From the NCBI RefSeq assembly GCF_964204645.1, contig NC_134028.1, positions 25,518,153-25,582,152 on the forward strand: 64,000 bases of DNA, given 5' to 3'. Every line of letters begins with the position of its first letter. Position 1 is the stretch's first letter. The notes below the pieces were generated by a model, which did no database searches, was not told where the DNA came from, and worked only from the letters and a program-made list of their open reading frames with translations. The position numbers and the translations under genes are program-made. This document shows, piece after piece, positions 43,163-54,700 of the stretch. This DNA comes from Tubulanus polymorphus. Taxonomy: Eukaryota; Nemertea; Palaeonemertea; Tubulaniformes; Tubulanidae.

Positions 43163-44196
43163 TCCTATAGTTTAACTGGGCAGACGGTCGATTTTTTTTA
43201 TGCGTCAGCAATTTTTGATTAACTAATGAAACGTGAAAATGAATTAAACCCGTGATTGAGGATGACAGCATCATTCTGACGATATTTAACATGTAACTGC
43301 TCGTTTTACTCTCTTCTCCAATACGACAGGACATAATACAAGCCCGCTTTAACAAACAACAAATAGCTACTGGATATATTCGGGAATATGAATCTATTTA
43401 ATATTCGTGATCACACAGACACACACACGCATAGAGCCGTTGAAGCCTGATCGTCTATTTCCGACAACGCGGAACTACTCCTTATTACTCCCCCACACAA
43501 TCTACCGACCGTGTCGGCATCTCTTGTTACACGGCGTAGTTAGTACTAGAACTGACTGCCCACGCGTTGATGCTATTCATTCTGGATCAATTTATGCCAA
43601 AATGAAATTCACGCAATTAGTGCTTACGCGTAAAATCCCCGCTTCAATCCGTATCCGGTATTGATTGAAATCGGCTTACTATACGAGTGGGTCACGTGAT
43701 CACGTTGCCATTAAATTCGTATTATGTTTGTAAATGTGAAGCTTAATAAATGATTTATTCAATGTTCATCTTCTTCTAGGGCGATTGTTAATTAGTTTTA
43801 ATCAAACGTGTAGGTATTTTCGTGTATAGCTGGATAAAACTGCTTAATACTTTTGTAGGCCTACGTATTTTACTCGTATGTGTAGATGATGTTCATATCA
43901 TTTTACAGTTTATGAAGAAGTAAACATAGGCCTACTTACAACATCAAATATGTACATTGATTCACGTATTAATAAGACGACATATCGTGACAGCAAATTA
44001 TTTTGTTACAAAATATTATGATAGGCTCGGCTGTCATTGGAATATCGCTCAAGCCGCGTGGTCGCTTTCTTGATTACAGAGCAGTGGGATTTCTATATTG
44101 TTTGCTAACACGTCAACAAGATGGCCTTGGTTACTGAGCCGACTATAAGTGTCTCCGAGAATGATATTTCCTCGTTTACAAACTATTTTCAGGCGT

Positions 44197-44260
44197 AATA
44201 TTCGACCTAGCTTGACTTGGTGCATGAACGTGTCATGCACCAAGTCAAAACCCGAATATG
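44197..44260. repeat. perfect 16-bp inverted repeat with 5-base loop
   Basis: TTGACTTGGTGCATGA (44212-44227) and its exact reverse complement (44233-44248) flank ACGTG. Outer ATATTCG/CGAATAT segments extend the fold after a bulge. The loop is too short for a typical pre-miRNA. Confidence 0.85.
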
Positions 44261-44646
44261 TTCGACATAAAATCATTAAAAAGAAAAATATCGATCCTTG
44301 TGAATTTCAGCGAGATAAACGCCAACAAAAATGATAGGGAATCAATTCCATTTGACAGTTAGTCGTTGGTCACATTTCTCTTTATAGGCAGTTATATGGA
44401 TCGTCTCCTTGCGTGTTACTAAATTTAGTAGCGGCTATTAACCGCTGAAGCTATATTTAGACGCAAGCAGCCGCCTTGGGAATAATGGTTTCTAGCTATT
44501 CGAGCAAATCTCCGCGGCTAGAAAAAAGTTGTTGTTGGTAAGAACTGAACGGTTTCACCCACGTGCTGGGAATCTTACCGACTCGTAGATAAAAGCCATC
44601 AACCGACTGAATATTTCATATTCGAAATGCAGCGAATGACTTCCGC

Positions 44647-44857
44647 TGACGTCATAACTGGCGAAACGCTCGATAGTGGAAACGGGTGTCAATCATTGCT
44701 ATAACGCGTTAGCTGAAGATGTTTATTCAAGATTCATCGATTGCATGATGGAGTTTGCGCGCAGAGGACATAATATTGGATAAGGGAATCATCGAATGAC
44801 GTCATCACCGCGATGCTCGAACGGCGTGCTGGGAAAATTAACCGATAAGTGACGTCA
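44647..44857 (+). promoter_or_regulatory. cluster of three perfect cAMP-response elements
   Basis: TGACGTCA occurs at 44647-44654, 44797-44804 and 44850-44857, about 1.2 kb upstream of the predicted tob first exon. The octamer is otherwise rare in the window (single sites at 43155 and 48288). A CREB/ATF enhancer for tob is inferred. Confidence 0.55.
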
Positions 44858-45740
44858 CGGCCGAGAGACAAGATCGACAAGGATGAAATGAAGAAACACG
44901 TGGGCCGAGAATCGATTCAAAAAGATCTATTACGAGCTGTAAATGTCACCAAGTCTAAAATTAAACATCCACAAATAAAGTTAATCTTTTAAAGCTGTCT
45001 GATTTTTTTCAGAATTTATCGGTTACTGCGCAGCGGGTTTCCGATATACCAGCAGATTTACAGCATATATAACGGAAATTATTTTAGTAGTCGAATAAAG
45101 TACTTTAATCCGAGTGAACTGTAGATAAAGTGGAACTACCATTCCACCTGATGATGGCTGACGTATAAAACAGACGAAGTGCTGTGATTTCATTTTGATA
45201 AATTCTATCGTATGAAATTCGAATTGTGAGACTTCACTTACTTGTAAAAAATTCATGAATTTTGAAAAATGAAAAGGAAGAACTTGCTGAGTTTAACTTC
45301 CGTCGACATAAAATGGACCAAGGAAAAAAATCAAATTGATATCGACCACATACACATTACACATGTTCGTATTCAATTGGAGAGTAAATTTCCACGATTC
45401 ATAAACATATTTAACAGAATTAATAAATTGATTTAAATTTACACTCCTTTGATATTTTATACCGAAGGTTATCTATCGGTAACTACGCGGGGCGGTTAAT
45501 AGCGATAACGACTCGTTAGAGAGAATGTAGTAAAAGCCGCCCACGCAACGATTCCCCTCTTCTCACTCCCGACATTCATTCATAAAACCATCGAGAATTG
45601 GACGTATACTGTTGTTTTGTTACGGTTCCGCGATCAATATGCAAGTGACGCAAGCAACGACCTAGAATCGTGCTGCTGCAAATAGGCTATATCGGCAGCT
45701 GTTGCAGTTGTAAACATCGTTCAAGGGCTGTTACACCCGA

Positions 45741-46208
45741 CCAATCAGACGTCGGTATTTCACGAGAAATAATTCATCAATGAACTGCATCACCGCCAAG
45801 TGATTACCAACTCGCAGAAATAGTGCCGCTTGTTTTTTGATGACCACACGTTCCTTCCCTGTCCGGTGAAGAAATCACATCGAATATAGCCATTCCGCGT
45901 CGTTCGGCATTTACGCGGCTTCCATTTGAAATAGCGCATTAATCGAATTATGCGAGTCGGCGAAAATTTGCGCACGCGCACTAAGCGTTGTGTATCGAGC
46001 GCAAGTAGCTGATAAAAGCTCATGTCAGGAGCTGCGCTTCACGAACACAAGCATTAAACTCGACCAGATAAGCTGGAATACACGTACACCGCCAACCAAC
46101 ACTCAAAACAGAGGAGATTTCTAATATATTTTTCTAATCGAATAGTTTTGTAATTTTATAAACACAGAAACGAACTCCGCACACATCAACAGTCGAGATA
46201 TTTCGAAG
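45741..46208 (+). promoter_or_regulatory. predicted tob promoter and noncoding first exon
   Basis: A CCAAT box in GACCAATCAGA (45741), a weak TATA-like GATAAAAG near 46012, then an A+T-rich leader ending in TTTCGAAG at 46208 followed by a strong GTGAGTAA donor at 46209. This donor pairs with the acceptor at 50075. BTG/Tob genes often have a noncoding first exon. The start site is not directly visible. Confidence 0.45.
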
Positions 46209-49200
46209 GTGAGTAAAATATGTCTGCTAAATTCTGATTGCATTCTATTTCTAGTGAGACGATGTCATCAAGGCTCGGCTTCTCCATAATTTTATCGTGT
46301 AACTGTAACATGTAAGATAAGATATTTAGTTTAGACGGATTCAAAAAACACCTAACTCGTCATCTTATCAGCTGGAGAATCAATCTTTCTGTCGCAAAGT
46401 ACGAAGTTCTATGTATTTCTCAATTATTTATGTACGTACACGCGGCTGAATCTCGTTAAAACGATTCTGAAACCCGTTTATTATTACGAAGATTTCCAGC
46501 AAGTCCGAGCCGAGAGATCTAAATCAATCAAGGTTTGGATAATACGACAATTTCACTTTAGCCCACAAGATTCGTAATTAAGGAGGCTCCTATTTATTGT
46601 GTAATTGTCTTGGCGGTGATCATATGGATCTGCGTGCTGTTTTATACGTTATTGCGTTGGTCGCGAAAAAAGTCACATTTTTATGTAGTCCTGCAGTAGA
46701 TTTAGGGTTTATTTATGATGGACTTTTATGTCACGCTTCTGCTGATGGCAGTAAAACACAATTCGTCTTCGTAGAATGCATATTACTAAAACAGTTAGTT
46801 GTTGACGCATATTTTATGTACATGCGTTCAGGCTTTTATAGATAGTAGCACCACCACCACACGCGGCTTGTAAATAAAATAGATTTTTCATCGCTTCATA
46901 TACAGCAGAGAGTCCGTACACTCGCCGCCAAGTTGTTCTATCCTCTCGCCCTAATCCTTAAATTACGCGGCTCTCATGAGCACATATGGCCCTCAATCCA
47001 GAATAATCCGTTGGAGGATATCGAAAGAGAATTGCTCCTACTGTTTTTATTATGTTCTATATATTTGTTTTTTCCAATTATTAGCTTTAAACCATATATT
47101 TATCTCGATAAATATCGTATAAACGTTTATTTGATTCGGGGTCAGACTTTCCGTGTTCCTGAAATGTGAAGCCAGGCGTCAAATATCAAATCAATTATGT
47201 CGGCATAAACCACATGTCGACAACTTAAAAAAATACACGAAAAACCGTGCTGCCGTCTTATTAGCTACTTGATGAAATTCTCAATCACGGAAAAAATCTA
47301 TTTCGTTTCGTGCGCGTCGACTGAGACTTCTGTGTTAGAAAACCACTCGAACTGCTATCTCAAGGGTTTCCTAAACGTGACGTAAGAAACTGCCGTAATT
47401 TAAGATTTAAATCGTGTCGATAATTGAGAGGGGCTAAACACATCACACTGCAGTGCGTGTAATTTCTGCTCTTGTCAGCTGCGTGTTAATAAGCCATTCG
47501 ATTCGCGAACACCCGACATCGTTCATAATAATGATAATAATTATTATATTTCTGACAAAATGCACGTCAAAATGTCTCGTGAAGTCTACATGTTACATCG
47601 CGAGATGCTAAGAAAGTTGGACGACGTACACTGTACGATACCAAGGGGGTACATCTCAAAAATGCTAGAACCTCGTGTATATTGGAACAGGACATGTATA
47701 GATGAGTCGAACATGCTCTGTTATATTATGAGACATGTCGATATGACATGTACATGAGAAAATATTCTTGTTCGGGATCTATATGAGTTTGGGAATAAAG
47801 GCTATTTGTGCACCTGTTATCGTTCGAGAATACCCTGGGAGGTAAAGATGGGTTGGGTCCACACAGCTGTACACTCTGTCGTTAATAAATTATAAATTTC
47901 GGTGCGAATATGGGACGTATTGTCAGGGAAAACAGCTGGTGGTTATGACGTAGCGGCGTGGTATAGCAGACGTCTATACCACCTCGTTATCATCACACAC
48001 ACAACCGATATAGAATCACACAGATTAGATTTATATCATTAATAATAACTGAAATATGCATTGTATATGCATGCATCTAGATCTAAGCGCGAGTACCGCG
48101 TGCTGTAGTTAAAAGGCTGTTTCAGGGTAGCAATGGCACGCATGTTGTCACTAGAGCGATTTTCACCGAGACGAAAAACCCGCACGACCATTCTTTCCGT
48201 ACCTATCAACAGAAAGGGCGCGTAAACAATTTCTTAATAATAGAAGAAAAAACCGTACATCAATATTTGCTTTATAACCAGTGTGAATGACGTCAACGGA
48301 AGAGATTTGTTATACTAGACGCATTCTTCCCCGTCTGATTTCTTCTTGTTTTCCTCCTAAGTGATAATAACGTGTATTACGCCTGCATACACAAACCGAG
48401 TATAGACGCGAACATTTTACTCGGAAAATAACAAGTACGAGTTTACGTCGGCAGGTTGCAACCAGCCAAAAAGCGCGAAACCGTCGCCTCATATAATTCG
48501 ACATTTCCATCAATTTTGAACATTTCAGAAGTTATTCTATAAACCTTTGATTCGCGCCTACGTAAAAACGGCATCAAACGGTAAATTATGAAGCTGGAAC
48601 ATTATTGAAGCTAACACGAACACAGTTACATGAATAAAAGGCCTTTTGGCAAAATGCGGGTTTTATAACAAATAACATTTTGTCTTTTAAGTACATATAC
48701 ATAACTATAGCCGAATGTATATAATGTATATACGTGCTTAAAATTGATACTTGCAATACAATCATTTGGCATAATGACAGGTGCTTAACGGTACTGTCTG
48801 CAATATGATGCGGACACTCAAAACTGAAAAGCTCTTTATTATCGCCATCCGTCGTGTACTAGGGGAATAGGCATCAGTGCCATTAGCTCTATGTTTCACA
48901 CAGCTGGTCCAATTACTGATCAATTGGAAAAGGGATGGGGAGCAAACATAATCGATATCGATTCGATATGAGCTCAGCTGTGCAACGATTCAAAATCATG
49001 AATTAACGAACATTTTTACCGTTTTCAAAAAGCCGCACGAACGGCCGCTGTGCGAGTATGTTTGTTCGATAAAGAATGAACTGAACCGAAATTATAACGA
49101 AGTACGTACATAACCTGTCTCAATCACCACGTGCTCAAGTCTAGTCACACAGTTTAAAAGGTCCACACAGTTCTGCTTATCAATTTTTTATCGCTGTAAT

Positions 49201-50075
49201 CTCACAGTCTACGGGACTTATCCAGCTGGCGTTATCAATATTGACTTTACTCGGGGAAACTAATATACGTCGTTATGGCGTATACGGAAACCCATTCAAT
49301 CAGCTGTTGGACCCGAATCCAATCTGTATGCATTGTAAGGAATAGTATTTCAATAAAGACGAGCTAGATGTCGATTATTTTCATCAGACCAATAGCTGTG
49401 GCTATCATGTTGACAGGGCTGTAACTGAGCGCAGTTTGTGCGGACTGAAATAAGCAAGTGGCGGCCACCTCGTTGCGGTTAGACTATCTTTTCCCAAAAA
49501 TCTACAAATGACTATGAAATCACATGTCACCGATGACTCTAAAGCAGCTGAGTAGAGTGGAAACCTTGGGTGAGCTTCCGTAGGAATATTCCACATTTGA
49601 ATAAAACAATTATAAATCATACGCACGCGCTATTGTCTAATCAAGCCGATCTTGTGACGACGCGATCCGTAAAGAAAGGTCAACGGTTCATCATCAATCT
49701 TCAGTCATATCCAGTTCAATCCACGAATACAATTGTTTTGTTTATAACAGGACGGCCAAGAAGGCCAAAGGTCGGGCTTAATTTCAACTTAGTAGAACCT
49801 AACTGATTGTGTTACACAATTGATATCGCCATTCGTACAGAAGTCACTGTACGATCTAGTATCGATATCAATTTATCGAACTAGAACGCTAAGTTGACGG
49901 GTGTATTCAAACCGGGTTAATTTCCACTACAAAAACAATACTTGATGAACCGCGTGATTTATTTCCAAATCTAAAAGGTTGAAAGATAAATGATAAAAAC
50001 CCAACAATGTGACTTCTTTCCTTCGTTTTCTTTTTTCAACCACTTATGTTTTTGTTTCTTTCCATGTCATTTCAG
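46209..50075 (+). other. predicted tob intron 1
   Basis: Opens with GTGAGTAA and closes with a long pyrimidine tract and TTTCAG at 50071-50075. It holds one perfect CRE (48288) and no convincing coding sequence or repeat family. Short frames here lack recognisable features. Confidence 0.45.
48288..48295 (+). promoter_or_regulatory. intronic cAMP-response element TGACGTCA
   Basis: The fifth perfect CRE near tob, within the predicted first intron. Confidence 0.4.
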
Positions 50076-50179
50076 AAATTAGAAATATCGTCACTGAAAG
50101 CAAGCAAAGGCCACAAAAATAACCTGAAGTTGTGATTGTCCGTGAAAGATTCTTGGAAGGAAAGCTTATTGTCATCAAC

Positions 50180-51307
50180 ATGCACGTTGAAGTATCGGTC
50201 GCTTTGAACTTCGTGATTTCGTATTTGTACAACAAACTGCCTCGGCGGCGCGTTGATATGCTAGCGGATGAGCTTGAAAAGGGTCTGAAGAAAAAATTTG
50301 AAGGCCACTGGTACCCCGATAAACCGCTGAAAGGTACAGCCTTTCGGTGCATCCGCGTTAACGGTGAGAAAATTGACGCTGTGATTATAAATGCCGCTCT
50401 GGCTTGCGGTATTGAAATAGGTGAGATCACCGGTTATCTGCCAGACGACCTTACGCTGTGGATCGATCCTAACGAGGTGTCTTACCGTATCGGGGAAAAA
50501 GGCGTCGTTAAAGTGTTGTACTCGGAGAAAAAGCCAGAAGTAGAAGGGTTCGATAATTCCGATCGTGAAATCCAGGCTGCTACACGCGGGTTTAACCCGA
50601 ACGCTCAGTGTTTCAGACCTATTGATTCCCTTTCATCGTCACTTAGTCACCTGAGTTTATCACCATCTTCACCAAATCCATCTCACGGCTGGAGTTCTCC
50701 TGCCGCTACGATAAACTCAGTCAGTCCACAGCTGCTTCTACCACCACTGCAACCCCAGTCACAACAGACTCAGCCACAGACCGGCAGCGTTTTTCTTCCT
50801 AAGTCGAATTCAACACCTAACTTCACTGCTGCTACATTCGCCCAAACTAAGTTTGGCTCAACCAAGCTGAAATCTCATGCCAAACGTCCGTCACGCCTTT
50901 CACCGACAGAGGTTAGCGCATACGTCAAACAGCGCAACCACGTCCCACATCCGGCTGCGCAGCAACATCCGTTCGCTGTCATGAACCAGAATAGGCCTCG
51001 TTCGCTGTCACCACGTGACCCACGACATGCTGAATTCATGGCGGAACAGCAGTATCTGTTCAACCAACAACAACAGGCTTTGATTCACGGTGATTTGACG
51101 TACAGTCCGGTTCACCACCCTCCGCAGTTTAACATCGGTTTCCCCGAGAACGTCATGCCTGGTAACGCGACTCCTCAGATGTTGAACGGCATGAATCCTG
51201 CTCTACCTTCACCTCCAGAGGGCGCTAAATCATTCTTAGACGGGCTCAACATTCACAACATGTCTGCCTACCCGAGCCAATTTCAGCATTTACTCTTAGC
51301 TAACTAA
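50180..51307 (+). CDS. tob: Tob (BTG/Tob antiproliferative) protein
   Basis: A 375-residue Tob orthologue in a single coding exon, as in human TOB1. BTG/Tob proteins bridge the CCR4-NOT (CAF1) deadenylase to mRNA-bound factors and restrain proliferation; Tob also modulates BMP/SMAD signalling. The BTG domain fills residues 1 to about 115: MHVEVSVALNFVISYLYNKL, box A with EGHWYPDKPLKG, box B with LTLWIDPNEVSYRIGEKG. The Tob-specific ATFAQTKFGSTKLKS and the C-terminal SFLDGLN..LLLAN are conserved. A PAM2-like piece (SLSPRDPRHAEFM), which in vertebrates binds poly(A)-binding protein, carries an insertion against the human SPNAKEFIFP. The middle is Pro/Gln/Ser-rich. The start at 50180 matches the family start; an in-frame GTG at 50132 is not used as a start. 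Acceptor at 50075. Confidence 0.96.
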   Translation: MHVEVSVALNFVISYLYNKLPRRRVDMLADELEKGLKKKFEGHWYPDKPLKGTAFRCIRVNGEKIDAVIINAALACGIEIGEITGYLPDDLTLWIDPNEVSYRIGEKGVVKVLYSEKKPEVEGFDNSDREIQAATRGFNPNAQCFRPIDSLSSSLSHLSLSPSSPNPSHGWSSPAATINSVSPQLLLPPLQPQSQQTQPQTGSVFLPKSNSTPNFTAATFAQTKFGSTKLKSHAKRPSRLSPTEVSAYVKQRNHVPHPAAQQHPFAVMNQNRPRSLSPRDPRHAEFMAEQQYLFNQQQQALIHGDLTYSPVHHPPQFNIGFPENVMPGNATPQMLNGMNPALPSPPEGAKSFLDGLNIHNMSAYPSQFQHLLLAN

Positions 51308-51744
51308 GTTAGATACGTCATTGAAATTCAACGCGTCGGGCGAATGCGGTGTATGCCATTTTTGGTGTAGAGCACTTGCAATGCATCTTTCTAATTTTAT
51401 ATAGAATCCTCGTATTAGTGCCTATAATTATATTCTCACACATCAGACGACGACGTCGGCATTGACTGGAAGCTAAGAGAATCACTACCAAGTACACGCG
51501 GTTACTGTGATTTCACGTCAAAAATATCTTCTATGAACATTATCTCTGAACTGATTCGCTCTAGGAAAAACAGCGAGATGTTATTGCGGCTCTTATTACT
51601 CACAAGCCGAATCAATGTAAAACATTGTGATATACGTTGTCTTTGTGTCGTGGTTAATGTGATCATAGAACTGAACTCTACTTCTCTCTATTCCTTTGAA
51701 AATGATGACGATTTTTATTTTTCACAAAATGATATATACATTTG

Positions 51745-51750
51745 AATAAA
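51745..51750 (+). terminator. candidate poly(A) signal of tob
   Basis: AATAAA 438 bp past the tob stop codon. The 3' UTR may extend further through A+T-rich sequence, with another AATAAA near 53927. Confidence 0.45.
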
Positions 51751-54700
51751 ACAACAATATAAGGAACTTCGATGATAATTTTCGACGACGCTCTGTGTGA
51801 TCATCGGTCGAATTCAAAGAACATATCCGTGAATTTATGGTGAACGGCTTCTTCCCAAATGAACATGACACCGCAAAAAACAGCCAGTTCCGATGCCAGT
51901 GATTCGAAGCCTAAATAGTGTCTCTCAAGAAACGCTGTGATAACCAATCCCATCTTGTGACTTGATGATGGGATTTTGTATGACTTTTTAATAGATAATT
52001 GGAAGGGTTGCTGTGGTTGACAACGGGTAAGGTATTACATTCATATGTAATACGATGTATGATACGTTAATGATGTAAGCTAATATGTATGGCGTGACAT
52101 TATCTATAGATAATTAATGAAGCCACGATGGACTGTGGTTAGATCTGTTTGCACGACAACCGCTGAAAATAGCACAGCCCTGGCAGTTTCACATTCAGTA
52201 CAGCTCACATTTTTGCAAACTTTTTTTTACGTCTGGCTCGTTCATCAACTTGAATCACGTGATAGTGCAAACAGACATGACGGTTATATGATTTTGAAAA
52301 AAATATTTGAAATCGTAAAATGTGATCCGTGATATCTAAATGTTTATGAAACTATAGTACCGATATGAATCAGCCAGGACTGTTTGCATTTCAAGTTTTT
52401 CGGCCGAATGAATGCATTGTATAAAACATTGTATATGTATGAAACTGTAATACATACGTTATAAATATTCATTGGGGTTACCAGGCAACATTCTGTGTGA
52501 TTAATCTCATTTTCATCATCAGGTATCTCATTTTCATAAATCGTAGAAAGCATATCAAGATATTTTTATATTCATATCACTGTTGAGATATTTTAAAAAC
52601 TGCACCATAAGTAATTTGATGAATATCCAATACTTCACATAATTTCGGCGACTACACACATATCTAGTACAAGAAGGCAGGGCTTTGCGTTTTGATCTCT
52701 GGCGATATTGGGTGCGGATACGACACATATTATACACGAGGCTACGAATAGCTTATTACATATTTGTACTAAAGCTTTTTTCGCCGACGCATCGGTTATA
52801 TCGATCATAATAATATATCATGTAATACATCCATCCATTTTATAGCCTTCTTCAGACGTGATTCGATCATGATTCGATCATTATACGTTCACATTAAGGC
52901 TGGGCCTGGTAAATTGCTTTAAAAAGGTTATCAATAATGATTATAATAATAATTATAATAGTAATCATCCACGGACGTTCCCGGAACAGATTTTCGCTAA
53001 ATGGTTATATTGGGGCTGGTTGTTTTTTTTAGTTGTGATCATGGAATCAGTTTTATAATCAATACATACGCAATGTTAACTTATATTACATAAATGATTC
53101 TTGTTATCTGAACATCTAGTCTATTGTGTAAGTCATTATATTTTCATAAGTGGGGTTATTTTTTAAATTTAGTTTGTGTAATATAGCTGTGTATAATGAT
53201 ATATGAAAAAATTTAATAATATATAATATATGATAATATATATTCGTACATTCTATATATATATATATAACTACTTTTGGGTAAGACGGTATTTTTATCT
53301 TTTTCTACTTCGTAAAACTGTAATACACGCGCGGGGAGGCTGAATACTTTTTTATTGATAATTGATTTTAAAAAAAATAATAATAATGATTGCTTATCCT
53401 TAGATAGAATACGATTGATACGAGGTGTAAAATTAAATGAATAACTACACAAGATGAATTCATAATATTGAACTGTTGATCGGAAAAGCACGAAGTTGAA
53501 AGAATATTGTATAGATACATTTGAAAATGAATGATAATTTATTTTTGTCGTATACCGGTACAGGTGTCATAAGCCTACCGTGGTGTAAATTAATTTTCTA
53601 CCCAATGCTTGATTCCTACAGGTGACTCAGAGTATTAACGTATATATATAGATATATATATATATATCTATATATTTATATATGAAATGATGACGGTGGT
53701 AATTCTGTAATCCAAATCCGGATTACCAAATGTGGTTATCTATATTTACCATGAAACAATATGCTTTATCTCATGTAGGGCGGAACATGGACATATGATA
53801 TCATAGTTCGCTAGTGTCGGTAATCATCATTGTCAATGGTTTAGTACTGGATTCATAAATCAGCATACACATCATCAATGTTACAGACGAAAATAATGTT
53901 TATATTGTTACATATTTTTAAGTTTGTAATAAAAGAAAATTTCCTGTATACATCGGTTGTATGTGTTATATACGTATGTCTTTGGGGTCGGTTCTACGTT
54001 GGATACTCGGAGATAAGGAACCTGATTTGGACCAGTTCAGCCCTGTATGTTAAAAGCGAATAAGTACATTGAAAACTTGGTGTCAATTCTCGAGGATTTT
54101 CGACGTGTCGACGACGAGGAACGCTGATCACTGTAACATCAGCATGCGCAGCTTCATTTCGGAACCGTCTGAGTAAACGGGTTTCAATGTGTTGTTACAC
54201 GTTGGTTGGTGATTCATGGACTCCCAAACGATGAGTCCAAGGTTGATTTTATGTATGTAAACTAGGCATTCATTTCAACATGGAAATATCGAAACGACAG
54301 ACCAGCTGGTACTGTAAAGTATATATAGCACCCTCAAGTTGACACAGACCGTAATTTTAGATTACCGTTTCAATACGTGTATATAATTTCCATCATCTGT
54401 CACATAATTCCCATAGATATATAGATTATATACCCTGTTCCCAGTCCTATACAACCGTGGACATAAGATTTCCGTAGTGGTGTAGCCAAACAAACAGAAT
54501 CGACTTCCAGTCGTATCAACTCAGCGTGGATATAGAGATACGCAGCTATGCGGGCATTAGGAAGGTTTCATCGCATCGAACGCCTACGCTCGTTCCTTCG
54601 TGCATTGATTCCTAATGAGAAAAGGCTGAACGTCATCGGGGGAAAGATGTTCACATGACTATACTTCATTATTATCTTCAATTGCGTGTCGTTCTATTCT

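Noticed and set aside
50132-50179. 16-codon N-terminal extension of Tob
   Set aside because: It begins with GTG, not ATG; the family start matches the ATG at 50180.
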